A stretch of 64,000 bases of DNA from Lysinibacillus sp. SGAir0095 (GCF_005491425.1 NZ_CP028083.1:1202001-1266000); one strand, 5' to 3'; counted from the first letter of the stretch, positions 7,735 to 18,478 are shown. Notes: a model not told the origin generated them from the sequence alone. Made by a program: numbers and translations.

Positions 7735-10145
7735 TTACCGTTGCTGAAGTTATCGTGGATGTTGCCGCATATCCTGTCGATCGCCCTTTTGATTATTTAG
7801 TGCCTGCTGACATGGCACAAATTATCGAGATGGGGAGTCGAGTTAAAGTACCATTTGGACCACGAAATGTACTCGGATTTGTTGTGGCTATTAAAAACGA
7901 AACCGATGTCCCATTGGAAAAGATTAAACCAGTTTCAGAAATTCTGGATATTGAACCGGTTTTAACAAAGGAAATGCTTGAGCTTGCGAAATGGTTAAAG
8001 AATGAAACGATTTGCTATGAAATAGATGCTCTTCAAGTAATGCTTCCTTCTGCCTTAAGAGCAAAATATGAAAAAATGGCAAGCTTGCAATCAGATATTG
8101 GGCTTTTACCTATTGAGCTTCAAAATATTTTTGGTACTTCCCGAAAGGCTAATATTAAAGAATTTGAAAAAAACAATTTGCTCCCCGAGTTAAAACAAGC
8201 TATAAAAAACAAATTGATAGTAATCGAGAATGTCGTTAAACAAAAAGGGAAAGTAAAGGAAGTTCGTAAAGTTCAAATTATTGGAGATGCTCAAAAATTA
8301 ACTGAGATTCATGAACACATTTCAAATCGTGCCAAGAAACAAAAGCAGATTGTCGAGTGGATGCAGTTTCATCTTGGAGAAATAATGGATCCCGAAATCA
8401 TCTATAAAGAGACAAGTTCTTCATCCCATGTTTTAAACGCAGTAGTTGAACTAGGAGCCGCAGCATTTGTTCAAGAAGAGATGTATCGAGATCCTTTCTT
8501 AAAAGATGTTCAAAAAACGAATTTCCTAAGTTTAACAGATGAACAATCAGTTGCATTAAATCAAATTATGAATGCAATCGATGAACAGGAACCTAAAACC
8601 TTTTTGTTACAAGGGGTTACAGGTAGTGGTAAAACGGAAGTGTATTTGCAAACCATCGCCAAAGTTTTGAATGATGGTAAGGAGGCAATCTTATTAGTTC
8701 CTGAAATCTCCTTAACACCACAAATGACTGAACGCTTTCGTTCTCGATTTGGTGAATTGGTAGCTGTTATGCACAGTGGCTTATCTGTTGGTGAAAAGTA
8801 TGATGAGTGGCGAAAAATTCATCAAGGAAAAGTAAAGGTGGTTGTTGGGGCTCGATCAGCCGTGTTTGCACCCTTTGAAAACGTAGGGATCATCATCTTG
8901 GACGAAGAACACGAATCAACCTATAAGCAAGAGGATTCCCCAAGGTACCATGCTCGAGATGTTGCAATTTGGCGAAGTAAGTATCATAAGTGTCCAGTAA
9001 TATTAGGAAGTGCAACCCCATCGTTAGAATCCTTTGCACGTGCAAAGAAAAATGTGTATACGTTACTAACCTTAAAGGAACGTGCATTAAAGCAATCATT
9101 ACCTAAAGTACATATTGTCGATATGCGTGATGAGTTGAAAAAAGGGAATCGTTCAATGTTCTCCCAAAGCCTAGTGGAATCCATTCAAGTTCGTTTGGAA
9201 AGAAAAGAACAGATTGTTCTATTCCTAAACCGACGCGGCTATTCATCTTTTGTACTTTGTCGGGATTGCGGAACAGTTTTGCAATGCGAAAATTGTGATA
9301 TCTCCTTAACCTATCACCGAAAAAATGAAAAATGTAAATGTCATTATTGTGGCTTTGAAATTCATGTGCCAAAAAACTGCCCACAATGTCAAAGTGACCA
9401 TATCCGTTTTTTTGGTACAGGCACACAAAAAGTTGAGGAAGAATTAGCTAAATTATTTCCAGGGGCTAGAGTACTCCGAATGGATGTTGATACCACACGT
9501 GCAAAAGGGTCACATGAGCAGTTATTACAAGCATTTGGTGATGGAGAAGCAGATATTTTGCTAGGTACACAAATGATTGCAAAGGGGCTTGATTACCCAA
9601 ACATTACATTGGTAGGCGTATTAAGTGCGGATACATCTCTTCATTTACCTGACTTCAGAGCAGCTGAAAAAACATTCCAGCTACTAACGCAAGTAAGTGG
9701 ACGAGCTGGTAGACATGATAAGCCAGGAGAAGTAGTCGTGCAAACTTATACTCCCGAACACTATGCAATCGAATTATCAGAAGCGCAAAACTATGATCCG
9801 TTTTATGAACGTGAAATGTATATGCGCCACCAAGCAGGCTACCCACCCTATTATTATTTGGCACTAATTCAAGTATCCCATGAGGATGTATTAATGGCAG
9901 CGGATTATGCGGGTAAAGCAGTAGAGTGGTTACGTTCGCAGCTTTCTTTTAACGTTTCGATAATTGGACCAACTGCTGCCGGTATCAGTCGCCTCCAAAA
10001 TAGATATCGTTATCAATGTTTGATAAAATACAAAGTAGAGCCAGATTTAATCCCAACCTTATTGCAACTGATTAAGATTTACCGTTCAGATTGGATAAAA
10101 AAAGGAATTAATTTGACTGTAGATTTAGATCCAAACATGATTTAA
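7731..10145 (+). CDS. priA: Primosomal protein N', replication restart helicase PriA
   Basis: Superfamily 2 helicase that recognises stalled forks and D-loops and reloads the replicative helicase. The 804 residues begin with the 3'-DNA-end binding domain (AEVIVDVAAYPVDRPFDYLVP). They continue with P-loop GVTGSGKT at about 295-302, DEEH near 390, SATPSLES, a zinc-binding Cys cluster (CRDCG, CENCD, CHYCGF, CPQC) at about 512-555, and helicase motifs through VSGRAGRHDKPGEV. The start overlaps the coaC stop (ATGA), so translation is coupled. Confidence 0.97.
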   Translation: MITVAEVIVDVAAYPVDRPFDYLVPADMAQIIEMGSRVKVPFGPRNVLGFVVAIKNETDVPLEKIKPVSEILDIEPVLTKEMLELAKWLKNETICYEIDALQVMLPSALRAKYEKMASLQSDIGLLPIELQNIFGTSRKANIKEFEKNNLLPELKQAIKNKLIVIENVVKQKGKVKEVRKVQIIGDAQKLTEIHEHISNRAKKQKQIVEWMQFHLGEIMDPEIIYKETSSSSHVLNAVVELGAAAFVQEEMYRDPFLKDVQKTNFLSLTDEQSVALNQIMNAIDEQEPKTFLLQGVTGSGKTEVYLQTIAKVLNDGKEAILLVPEISLTPQMTERFRSRFGELVAVMHSGLSVGEKYDEWRKIHQGKVKVVVGARSAVFAPFENVGIIILDEEHESTYKQEDSPRYHARDVAIWRSKYHKCPVILGSATPSLESFARAKKNVYTLLTLKERALKQSLPKVHIVDMRDELKKGNRSMFSQSLVESIQVRLERKEQIVLFLNRRGYSSFVLCRDCGTVLQCENCDISLTYHRKNEKCKCHYCGFEIHVPKNCPQCQSDHIRFFGTGTQKVEEELAKLFPGARVLRMDVDTTRAKGSHEQLLQAFGDGEADILLGTQMIAKGLDYPNITLVGVLSADTSLHLPDFRAAEKTFQLLTQVSGRAGRHDKPGEVVVQTYTPEHYAIELSEAQNYDPFYEREMYMRHQAGYPPYYYLALIQVSHEDVLMAADYAGKAVEWLRSQLSFNVSIIGPTAAGISRLQNRYRYQCLIKYKVEPDLIPTLLQLIKIYRSDWIKKGINLTVDLDPNMI

Positions 10146-10215
10146 ACAAAATAGGTAGAGTTAAAAATGATGATACGAATAAGCTTAGAGAAGTGTAGAA
10201 AGAGGTAAACTAATA

Positions 10216-10707
10216 ATGGCAATTAAAGAAGTAGTAAAGCATCCAGCAAAGGTGCTTACAGAAAAATGTAAAGAAGTTACGGAAATTAATGAAGAAATAA
10301 TTACACTTCTTGATGATTTATATGACACGATGGTGGAGCATGATGGCGTTGGGATTGCGGCACCGCAAATAAATGTGCCACTACGTGTGGCAATAGTAGA
10401 GCTTGGCGAAGAACGTGATATTTTAGAGATGATTAATCCAACTGTTATTGAAACTTCTGGAGCAGAAGTAGATATAGAGGGATGTTTGAGCTTCCCGAAT
10501 CTATTTGGTGAAGTGGAACGCCCAACTTATGTAAAGATTGAAGCATGTGATCGTGAAGGTCGCGTTTATGAATTAGAAGCAGGTGGCTTTGATGCTCGTG
10601 CAATTCTGCATGAAATTGATCATCTAGATGGTGTTTTATTTGATTCAAAATTAATTCGGGTTGTCACAGAGGAAGAGTTAGCTCAAATGTATGGCGAGGA
10701 GGAATAA
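10216..10707 (+). CDS. def: Peptide deformylase
   Basis: Metalloenzyme removing the formyl group from nascent N-terminal methionine. All three signature motifs are present: GVGIAAPQI, EGCLSFP with the metal-ligand Cys near residue 90, and HEIDHLDG (about 132-139) with catalytic Glu and two ligand His. The length of 163 residues matches the short Def form. fmt starts 3 bases after its stop, pairing deformylase and formyltransferase. Confidence 0.97.
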   Translation: MAIKEVVKHPAKVLTEKCKEVTEINEEIITLLDDLYDTMVEHDGVGIAAPQINVPLRVAIVELGEERDILEMINPTVIETSGAEVDIEGCLSFPNLFGEVERPTYVKIEACDREGRVYELEAGGFDARAILHEIDHLDGVLFDSKLIRVVTEEELAQMYGEEE

Positions 10708-10709
10708 AA

Positions 10710-11651
10710 ATGACTTCAGTTGTTTTTATGGGGACACCGGATTTTTCAGTCCCAATTTTACGAATGATTCACGAAGAAGGGTATGATGTATTAGCTGTTG
10801 TTACTCAACCTGATCGTCCGGTTGGTCGTAAAAGAGTGTTAACACCACCTCCAGTAAAAGCAGAGGCTATACGTTTAGGACTTCCAGTGATTCAACCTGA
10901 GAAATTACGTAATTCCAAAGAGCTGCAAGAAATAATTGATTTGAATCCAGATATCGTGGTTACAGCAGCATTTGGACAAATTTTACCGAAAGCATTACTG
11001 GATGCGCCTCTTCTTGGCTGCATCAATGTTCATGCCTCTCTTTTACCAAAGTATCGTGGTGGAGCTCCGATACATCAAGCAATTATTGATGGAGAAGAAA
11101 AGACAGGTGTAACAATCATGTACATGGCTGAGAAATTGGATGCCGGTGACATAATTACACAACATGCGATTGCTATTGAAGATGGAGATAATACAGGTAC
11201 AATGTTCGAGAAGTTGAGTGTAGTAGGGAAAGAATTATTAAAAGAAACTCTACCTTTAATTATCGAAGGGAAAAATGAGCGAATTCCTCAGGATGAAGAA
11301 AAAGTAACGTTTGCACATAATATTTCGCGTGAACAAGAGCGCGTTAATTGGTCTAATAGTTCGAGAGATGTGTTCAATCAAGTTCGTGGTTTAACACCTT
11401 GGCCAACCGCTTATACAACTTTCCATGGTGAAAATGTGAAATTATGGTCTGTTAAAGAAGGCGATCGTGTTACCAGCCAAACACCAGGGGAAGTTGTGAA
11501 AATTAACAAAGAGAGCTTTGAAGTTGCTACCGGTGATGGAAAGTCCATTGTTATTTTCGAATTACAGCCTGCTGGAAAAAAACGAATGACAGCACAAGAC
11601 TACCTTCGTGGAACGGGATCGAAACTATCGATAGGGGACCAATTTGAATGA
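10710..11651 (+). CDS. fmt: Methionyl-tRNA formyltransferase
   Basis: Transfers a formyl group from 10-formyl-THF to initiator Met-tRNA. The 313 residues include MGTPDFSVPILRMI at the N-terminus, the catalytic-site block INVHASLLPKYRGGAPIHQAI at about 106-126, and the C-terminal beta-barrel tRNA-binding domain. A GAGGAGG ribosome site overlaps the def end. The stop overlaps the rsmB start by 4 bases. Confidence 0.97.
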   Translation: MTSVVFMGTPDFSVPILRMIHEEGYDVLAVVTQPDRPVGRKRVLTPPPVKAEAIRLGLPVIQPEKLRNSKELQEIIDLNPDIVVTAAFGQILPKALLDAPLLGCINVHASLLPKYRGGAPIHQAIIDGEEKTGVTIMYMAEKLDAGDIITQHAIAIEDGDNTGTMFEKLSVVGKELLKETLPLIIEGKNERIPQDEEKVTFAHNISREQERVNWSNSSRDVFNQVRGLTPWPTAYTTFHGENVKLWSVKEGDRVTSQTPGEVVKINKESFEVATGDGKSIVIFELQPAGKKRMTAQDYLRGTGSKLSIGDQFE

Positions 11652-13006
11652 CAAAAAAGAAAGAACAAATTTGGGACGGCAATGTTCGAGATGCAGCATT
11701 AACAATTCTGTTAGCAGTAGACAAACATCAAGCCTATAGTAACCTTTTGCTAAATCAAACAATCAATAAATATAAAATCGAAACGAAAGATCGTGCTCTT
11801 TTAACTGAGCTAACATATGGCCCACTTCAGCACAAGTATACACTTGATTATTACCTAGAGCCTTTTATCAAAGGAAAGATGGACCTTTGGGTAAAGTGGC
11901 TTCTTCGACTTTCTCTTTATCAAATGGAATATTTGGACCGTGTTCCGGATCATGCAGCCGTAAATGAAGCTGTTGAAATCGCCAAACGTAGAGGCCATAA
12001 AGGGATAGCTTCTGTGGTAAACGGAGTATTACGCTCCATTTTACGGCAAGGTGTTCGTTCTACTGAAGAAATTACAGATCCCGCGAAACGTTTAGCAATA
12101 GAAACGAGTCATCCTGAGTGGCTAGTTGAACGATTTATGGAAGCGTATGGGTTCGAAAAAACAAAGGAAATGCTAGAAGAAAATAATGTACCACCAATTG
12201 CCTCTGTTCGTGTGAACACAACAAAAGCAACAGTGGAAGAAGTATTAGCATTGTTGGCGCAAGAGGGTGTAAAAGCAGAGCAAAGTAAAGTAATGCCTGA
12301 ATGTCTTCATCTATTGAGTGGGCAAGCTTCACGAACACAAGCGTTTAAAGAGGGCTATATTACAATACAAGATGAGAGCTCAATGATGCCAGCAAATGCG
12401 CTTAATCCACAACCAGGTTGGCGAGTACTGGATATGTGTGCTGCACCTGGCGGTAAAACAACACACATGGCAGAAAAAATGAAAAATGAAGGTTCAATTC
12501 TAGCTACAGATCTTCATCCACATAAACTGGATTTAATAGATGAGACAAGTACACGTCTTGGTTTAAAAATCATAGAAACTGCTCCAGTTGATGGACGTAG
12601 AGCAGCACAACTCTTACAAGCAGAATCATTCGATGCCGTATTAGTTGATGCACCGTGCTCAGGTCTAGGTGTAATGAGACGAAAACCTGATATTAAATAT
12701 ACAAAGCGGGAAGAAGACTTATCGAGACTGCATGATATTCAGCTTGAGCTATTAGACAATGCAGTGATGGTTTTAAAAAAAGGTGGTCGTCTCGTTTATA
12801 GTACATGTACTGTAAATAGGGAAGAAAATGAAGAAACTGTTCAGGCGTTTTTAGCGTCTCATCCTGAAATGGAATCCGTACAGCTAGAAAATTTACCGAA
12901 AGAACTATTAGAAAGAAGCCAGGGTGGTATGCTACAAGTATTCCCGCAAGATTTTGGGAGCGATGGATTTTTTGTAGCAGCCTTTCGAAAAAGCGAACAA
13001 GATTAG
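11648..13006 (+). CDS. rsmB: 16S rRNA m5C967 methyltransferase RsmB
   Basis: SAM-dependent methyltransferase for a 16S rRNA cytosine. The 452 residues have an N-terminal NusB-like RNA-binding domain (RDAALTILLAVDKHQAYSN to about 140), a SAM site MCAAPGGKTTH near 260, and two catalytic-cysteine motifs, DAPCSGLGVMRRKPD and YSTCTVNREENE. Translationally coupled to fmt. Confidence 0.96.
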   Translation: MTKKKEQIWDGNVRDAALTILLAVDKHQAYSNLLLNQTINKYKIETKDRALLTELTYGPLQHKYTLDYYLEPFIKGKMDLWVKWLLRLSLYQMEYLDRVPDHAAVNEAVEIAKRRGHKGIASVVNGVLRSILRQGVRSTEEITDPAKRLAIETSHPEWLVERFMEAYGFEKTKEMLEENNVPPIASVRVNTTKATVEEVLALLAQEGVKAEQSKVMPECLHLLSGQASRTQAFKEGYITIQDESSMMPANALNPQPGWRVLDMCAAPGGKTTHMAEKMKNEGSILATDLHPHKLDLIDETSTRLGLKIIETAPVDGRRAAQLLQAESFDAVLVDAPCSGLGVMRRKPDIKYTKREEDLSRLHDIQLELLDNAVMVLKKGGRLVYSTCTVNREENEETVQAFLASHPEMESVQLENLPKELLERSQGGMLQVFPQDFGSDGFFVAAFRKSEQD

Positions 13007-13033
13007 ACATAAAAAGGAGAATCCGAAGTACTA

Positions 13034-14188
13034 ATGGATGAAAATAAAATTAATGAACGTATACAGGACTTAGTGGAAGAGGCTGATCAAAAGCCGGAAG
13101 AAAAACCTCTTCGTCGCCGTGAGAAAAAAGAAAAAGTACAACTAAAGGAATCAATCTATTCACTAAGACCTGACGAATTAGGGGAATGGTTAACAGCAAA
13201 CGGTGAAAAAGCCTTTCGAGCAGGACAAATATACGAATGGTTATATGAAAAACGCGTTAAGACCTTTGATGAAATGTCTAACTTATCAAAAGCTTTACGT
13301 GAAAAATTAGCAGAGAATTTCTTATTAACAACACTTTCAACGATTATTAAACAAGAATCCAAGGATGGCACGATTAAGTTTTTATTCCAGCTACAGGATG
13401 GCTATTCAATTGAGACGGTATTAATGCGCCATGAATATGGAAATTCTGTCTGTGTAACGACACAAGTAGGCTGCCGTATCGGTTGTACATTCTGTGCCTC
13501 AACGCTAGGTGGGTTAAAACGTCACTTATTGGCCGGTGAAATTGTGGAGCAGGTAGTTAAAGTACAACAAGAACTAGATAAAGAAGACGCACGCGTATCT
13601 CACATCGTTATTATGGGAATTGGTGAACCATTCGATAACTACGATGCGATGATGAACTTCTTGAAAGTGATTAATAATGATAAAGGTTTAAATATCGGTG
13701 CACGTCATATTACTGTGTCTACTTCAGGTATTGTGCCGAAAATTTACCAATTTGCAGACGAAGAATTACAAATCAACTTTGCAGTATCATTACACGCACC
13801 AAACCAAGAGGCACGCCAAAAATTAATGCCAATTGCAAGAGCTTATAAACTTGATGAGCTTTTAGAAGCAGTTCGTTATTATACGAAAAAAACGGGGCGT
13901 CGTGTCAGCTTTGAGTATGGCTTAATGTCAGGTGAAAATGATTCGGTTGAAGTTGCCGAAGAATTAGCGAATTTAATAAAGGGCATTAAATGCCATGTGA
14001 ACTTAATTCCTATTAACTATGTACCAGAGCGTGATTATATTCGTACTTCACGTAATAGCATTTTTGCCTTTGAAAAAACTTTAAAGAAACGCGGTATAAA
14101 CGTAACAATTCGCCGTGAGCAAGGTGCTGATATTGCAGCTGCTTGTGGACAGCTACGTGCACAAGAACGCCAAGAAGAAACGAAGTAG
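13034..14188 (+). CDS. rlmN: Dual-specificity 23S rRNA/tRNA m2A methyltransferase RlmN
   Basis: Radical-SAM enzyme methylating C2 of A2503 in 23S rRNA and A37 in some tRNAs. The 384 residues contain the cluster motif CRIGCTFC near 147-154, [18 protein letters not shown], and the C-terminal AAACGQL cysteine used in catalysis. The first about 35 residues are charged and low in complexity ([13 protein letters not shown]), an N-terminal extension before the usual core. AAAGGAGA lies 14 bases upstream of ATG, so an alternative start in the extension cannot be excluded. Confidence 0.95.
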   Translation: MDENKINERIQDLVEEADQKPEEKPLRRREKKEKVQLKESIYSLRPDELGEWLTANGEKAFRAGQIYEWLYEKRVKTFDEMSNLSKALREKLAENFLLTTLSTIIKQESKDGTIKFLFQLQDGYSIETVLMRHEYGNSVCVTTQVGCRIGCTFCASTLGGLKRHLLAGEIVEQVVKVQQELDKEDARVSHIVIMGIGEPFDNYDAMMNFLKVINNDKGLNIGARHITVSTSGIVPKIYQFADEELQINFAVSLHAPNQEARQKLMPIARAYKLDELLEAVRYYTKKTGRRVSFEYGLMSGENDSVEVAEELANLIKGIKCHVNLIPINYVPERDYIRTSRNSIFAFEKTLKKRGINVTIRREQGADIAAACGQLRAQERQEETK

Positions 14189-14201
14189 GTAGGTGACTTA
14201 A

Positions 14202-14948
14202 GTGAAGTTTACAGTCGAGAGTGATGTAGGACGTAAACGAATGGTTAATGAAGATCGGGTTGCTTTTTTTGAGCATCCCGATCACTTTAAGCTTGCCATA
14301 TTAGCGGATGGTATGGGCGGCCATAATGCTGGCGATGTTGCTAGCGAAATGGCAATTGAAGAGATGAAATCTTTCTTTCTGAACTTAAATGTTGTGCAAC
14401 TGGACTCAATAGAGACGAAAAAACAATGGATGCTAGAAACGATTCAGTCAGTAAATGAAAAGATTTATAACCATTCCTTATCACATGAAAGCTGTAAGGG
14501 GATGGGGACTACCTTAATTGCAATGCTGATAGATGGAAACGACTGTCTAATCGGTCACATTGGGGATAGTCGAGTCTATTATTTCACGTCCGATTCGGTT
14601 TCCCTAATTACAAGGGACCATTCATATGTTAATTTTCTTGTGGAATATGGAGAAATAAGTGAAGAGGAAGCAGAAAATCATCCTCAAAAAAACTTTATTG
14701 TAAAGTCGCTTGGGACAGAAAGTACGATTGAACCGGATTTTTATGAGCTGAAATTAGCGGAAGCGACGAATGTGTTAATCTGCTCAGATGGTTTAAGTAA
14801 TAAACTTTCTACGGAAGAGATGGCAGCAATCTTGACCTTGCCTTTATCTATCAAAGAAAAAGGTAAAAAGCTAATACAACTAGCCAATGATTCAGGTGGA
14901 GAGGATAATATTTCAGTGATTTTATTATCTAACGATGAGGAGGTGTAG
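14202..14948 (+). CDS. prpC: PP2C-family protein phosphatase PrpC
   Basis: Manganese-dependent Ser/Thr phosphatase that reverses PrkC phosphorylation. The 248 residues show the PP2C metal-site motifs: SDVGRKRMVNEDR, LADGMGGHNAGD, IGHIGDSRVYYF, CSDGLSNKL and GGEDNISVILL. Translation starts at GTG after a TAGGTGA site. prkC begins 2 bases after the stop, the usual phosphatase-kinase pair. Confidence 0.96.
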   Translation: MKFTVESDVGRKRMVNEDRVAFFEHPDHFKLAILADGMGGHNAGDVASEMAIEEMKSFFLNLNVVQLDSIETKKQWMLETIQSVNEKIYNHSLSHESCKGMGTTLIAMLIDGNDCLIGHIGDSRVYYFTSDSVSLITRDHSYVNFLVEYGEISEEEAENHPQKNFIVKSLGTESTIEPDFYELKLAEATNVLICSDGLSNKLSTEEMAAILTLPLSIKEKGKKLIQLANDSGGEDNISVILLSNDEEV

Positions 14949-14950
14949 AG

Positions 14951-16924
14951 ATGCTTGAAGGAAAACGAATAAATGACCGTTATAAGATATTAGAACTAAT
15001 TGGTGGAGGCGGGATGTCTAATGTTTATTTAGCACATGATATGATTCTTAATCGTGATGTTGCTGTAAAGGTACTCCGCTATGATGCAGCAAACGAAGAA
15101 GAATTTCATCGCCGTTTCCAAAGGGAAGCACTATCAGCTACAAGCCTTACACATTCGAATATCGTAAGTATTTATGATGTTGGTGAAGACCAAGAGATGC
15201 ACTACATCGTGATGGAATATATAAAAGGCAAAACATTAAAACAATACATAAATGAGTTTTCGCCTTTATCGCCTGCTAGAAGTGTTCAAATTATGAAGCA
15301 ATTGACTTCGGCTATTGCTCATGCACATGAAAATCAAATTATTCATCGGGACATTAAGCCTCAAAATATATTGGTTGATAGTGAAGGGAATGTAAAAATT
15401 ACCGATTTTGGTATAGCAACTTCACTAACAGCAACGAGCTATACAAAAACAAATTCAGTGATTGGGACAGTCCATTATTTGTCACCTGAACAGGCGCGTG
15501 GAGGAACGGCTACTAATCAATCAGATATTTATGCACTTGGAATTGTGTTGTATGAATTATTAACAGGTGAACTTCCGTTTTCTGGGGAATCCGCCGTTTC
15601 TATTGCATTAAAGCATTTGCAGGCAGAAACACCATCAATTAGAGCAATAGATGCTTCCATTCCACAAAGTTTAGAAAATGTGGTGTTAAGGGCTACTGCA
15701 AAAAATCCTCTTCATAGATACCCTTCAGTTGAGGCAATGGAAGAGGACCTGCAAACGGTTTTATCTCCAAATCGTATGAATGAAAAGAAATTTGCACCAC
15801 CTGTAGACGATGAAGAAACAAAAGCAATCCCAATTATTAAAGAGCCGTTACCAATTGGTGAAATAGCAAATACCAAAATTTTAAATCAAGAAACAGGCAA
15901 AATCGAAAAAGTCGAGCAAACAAAAAAGAAGAAAGAACCTAAAGGCGAAAAGAAGAAAAAAAGCCGCGGTAAAATTTGGGGAATAATTCTTGCTTCAATT
16001 TTAATTGTCATCTTGGCTGCGATTTTACTATTCAACTTGTTAAGTCCAAAGCAGGTTGAAATTCCGGATGTAGCTAGTTTGGAACTTGAAAATGCGATTG
16101 AAAAGCTAGAAAGTGCGGGCTTTACTATCGGCGAAACGAAAGAAAAGCATTCCGAGGAAATTGAAGAAGGGCTTGTAATAGAAACAAATCCGAAAGCTGG
16201 CTTATCACGGGTAGAAGGTACAGAAATAACGATTTATACGAGCCTGGGTAATGAGACGGTCGAAATGGATGAATATGTAGGAAAGCAGATTGACCAGGTT
16301 ACATCAATACTGGAAAACAGCGAGTTTGAAGATCTGATTGTGAATAGAGAAAATTCCGATCAACCTGAAGGCACGATCATTGCCCAAGAACCAAAGGCCG
16401 GAGAAGAAATTGTACCGGGTGAAACTGTCATTACACTTACTGTTAGTGATGGAAAAAGATATGGAACAGTTGAAGATCTTTCAGGCTATAACAAAGCCTC
16501 ATTAAAGAGCTATGAACAAAGATCCGGATTTAAGGTTGAAATCAAGGAAGAGAATTCGGATTCTGTTCCTGCCGGTGAAGTGATCGAACAAGATCCTAAA
16601 GCAAACAAAAGCTTGGAAATCGGTGGCAAAATCTACGTAGTTGTTTCCTTGGGGCCGAAAGAAAAAGAATCTAAACTATATGTAAAAACTATTAAGATTC
16701 CTTATGAGCCAGTCAATCTAGGAGATGAACAACAGGTTCGCATCTTTATTCAAGATAAAACTCATACAATGGTTGAACCTTTTGCTGAATTTACGATTAC
16801 AGAGGATACTTCTTATAAGATTGAGTTAGAAATAACTGAAGATCAACCTGCAGCTTACCGAGTTGAGCGCGATGCAATGAGGATTGATGAACAAACGATT
16901 CCATATAACAGTGTTGAGGAGTGA
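14951..16924 (+). CDS. prkC: PASTA-domain Ser/Thr protein kinase PrkC
   Basis: Membrane kinase sensing muropeptides/lipid II and controlling spore germination and cell-wall homeostasis. In order: kinase domain (about 1-270) with IGGGGMSNVYLAHD, VAVKVLR, HRDIKPQNIL and DFGIATS; a Lys-rich juxtamembrane linker with many KKK; one transmembrane helix at about 343-364 (IWGIILASILIVILAAILLF); then three extracellular PASTA repeats beginning near 370, 440 and 505, and a C-terminal Ig-like tail. The 657-residue length fits the family. Confidence 0.96.
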   Translation: MLEGKRINDRYKILELIGGGGMSNVYLAHDMILNRDVAVKVLRYDAANEEEFHRRFQREALSATSLTHSNIVSIYDVGEDQEMHYIVMEYIKGKTLKQYINEFSPLSPARSVQIMKQLTSAIAHAHENQIIHRDIKPQNILVDSEGNVKITDFGIATSLTATSYTKTNSVIGTVHYLSPEQARGGTATNQSDIYALGIVLYELLTGELPFSGESAVSIALKHLQAETPSIRAIDASIPQSLENVVLRATAKNPLHRYPSVEAMEEDLQTVLSPNRMNEKKFAPPVDDEETKAIPIIKEPLPIGEIANTKILNQETGKIEKVEQTKKKKEPKGEKKKKSRGKIWGIILASILIVILAAILLFNLLSPKQVEIPDVASLELENAIEKLESAGFTIGETKEKHSEEIEEGLVIETNPKAGLSRVEGTEITIYTSLGNETVEMDEYVGKQIDQVTSILENSEFEDLIVNRENSDQPEGTIIAQEPKAGEEIVPGETVITLTVSDGKRYGTVEDLSGYNKASLKSYEQRSGFKVEIKEENSDSVPAGEVIEQDPKANKSLEIGGKIYVVVSLGPKEKESKLYVKTIKIPYEPVNLGDEQQVRIFIQDKTHTMVEPFAEFTITEDTSYKIELEITEDQPAAYRVERDAMRIDEQTIPYNSVEE

Positions 16925-16928
16925 AACA

Positions 16929-17810
16929 ATGGCTGAAGGCCAAATCCGTAAGGCGTTAAGTGGTTATTATTATGTTTTTTACAATGGGGAATTAGTACAA
17001 TGTCGTGGTCGCGGTGTTTTCCGAAATCGAGGGGAGTCACCGCTCGTTGGTGATATTGTAGATTTTACCAAAGAAGGAGATTCGGATGGGACCATCATGA
17101 AGATCCATCCAAGAACAAATGAGCTTGTACGTCCACCTATCGCGAATATAGATCAAGCACTATTAGTGTTTTCAGTAAAGGAACCAGATTTTAATACAAT
17201 TTTACTGGACCGTTTTCTAGTTGTTTTAGAATCCTTTAATGTAGAACCCATCATTTGTTTAACAAAAATAGATTTATTGTCAAATGAGGAGAGAGAGGGC
17301 CTGCAGAGCTATATTGATGATTATAAGGCGATCGGTTATGAAATCATTGAAACCTATAAAGAGGACTCTTCTCTATTGGAAGTTTTACAGCCGATTTTAA
17401 AAGGGCAAACGTCTGTATTAGCAGGACAATCTGGTGTGGGAAAATCGACTTTGTTAAACACTTTACTGCCAGAATTACAATTGGAAACGGGCGTCATTTC
17501 TCAAAGTCTGGGCCGTGGAAAGCACACTACACGCCATGTTGAGCTTATAGAGGTTTGTGATGGTCTTTTGGCTGATACACCTGGGTTTAGCTCATTCGAT
17601 TTTGATACAATCGAAAAGGAAGAGTTAACTGCATGTTTCCCTGAATTTAGCAGATTAAGTGAAGGCTGCAAATTTAGAGGATGCTTACATATAAAAGAGC
17701 CAAAATGTGCAGTTAAAGAAGGACTTGAAACAGGAGAAGTGAAGGAATATCGTTACGAGCACTATCAACAGTTCTTACAAGAAATAATTGATCGAAAGCC
17801 GAGGTATTAG
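16929..17810 (+). CDS. rsgA: Ribosome small-subunit-dependent GTPase RsgA
   Basis: Circularly permuted GTPase that matures the 30S decoding centre. The ATG at 16929 follows the GAGGAG site inside the end of prkC and gives MAEGQIRKALSGYYYV, 293 residues. An N-terminal OB fold is followed by G4 (LTKIDLL), G1 (AGQSGVGKSTLLN) and G3 (DTPGF), then a zinc finger CKFRGCLHIKEPKC. In B. subtilis it is phosphorylated by PrkC, which matches the adjacency. Confidence 0.96.
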   Translation: MAEGQIRKALSGYYYVFYNGELVQCRGRGVFRNRGESPLVGDIVDFTKEGDSDGTIMKIHPRTNELVRPPIANIDQALLVFSVKEPDFNTILLDRFLVVLESFNVEPIICLTKIDLLSNEEREGLQSYIDDYKAIGYEIIETYKEDSSLLEVLQPILKGQTSVLAGQSGVGKSTLLNTLLPELQLETGVISQSLGRGKHTTRHVELIEVCDGLLADTPGFSSFDFDTIEKEELTACFPEFSRLSEGCKFRGCLHIKEPKCAVKEGLETGEVKEYRYEHYQQFLQEIIDRKPRY

Positions 17811-17812
17811 TG

Positions 17813-18478
17813 ATGATTAAAATTGCACCATCAATATTGTCTGCAGATTTTGCAAAATTAGGACAAGAAGTAAAAGAAGTAGAGGCTGCTGGGGCAGAGC
17901 TGATCCATATTGATGTAATGGATGGCCATTTTGTGCCAAATATTACAATGGGGCCTATCGTTGTAGAGGCATTGCGTCCTATTACAAAATTACCTCTGGA
18001 TGTTCATTTAATGATTGAAAATCCAGATAATTATATCGAACAATTTGCAAAAGCTGGTGCAGACTATATTTCTGTACATGTCGAGGCATGCAGACATTTG
18101 CATCGTACCATTCAATTAATTCGATCACTAGATGTGAAAGCGGGAGTGGTATTAAATCCACATACACCGATTGAATCTATTCAACATATATTAGAAGATA
18201 TTGATTTTGTTCTCTTTATGACGGTTAACCCAGGTTTTGGTGGGCAAAAATTCATTTCATCAGTTGTACCTAAAATCGAAGCTCTTTCAAGAATCATTAA
18301 GGAACGCGGGTTAGATATCGAGATCGAAGTGGATGGCGGTATTACAGCTGAAACGATTGGTGATTGCGCAAAAGCAGGTGCAACGCTGTTTGTAGCAGGT
18401 TCTGCGATATATAATAAAGAGGATCGTGCCAAGGCCTTACAAGAGATTAAGACTGCTGGTGAGGCTGTACTCCAATAA
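17813..18478 (+). CDS. rpe: Ribulose-phosphate 3-epimerase
   Basis: Interconverts ribulose-5-phosphate and xylulose-5-phosphate in the pentose phosphate pathway. ATG at 17813 follows GAGG by 8 bases and gives MIKIAPSILSADFAKLG, the family N-terminus. The TIM-barrel motifs HIDVMDGHFVPNITMGP, HLMIENP, MTVNPGFGGQKFI and EVDGGI are all present in 221 residues. It overlaps thiN by 1 base. Confidence 0.97.
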   Translation: MIKIAPSILSADFAKLGQEVKEVEAAGAELIHIDVMDGHFVPNITMGPIVVEALRPITKLPLDVHLMIENPDNYIEQFAKAGADYISVHVEACRHLHRTIQLIRSLDVKAGVVLNPHTPIESIQHILEDIDFVLFMTVNPGFGGQKFISSVVPKIEALSRIIKERGLDIEIEVDGGITAETIGDCAKAGATLFVAGSAIYNKEDRAKALQEIKTAGEAVLQ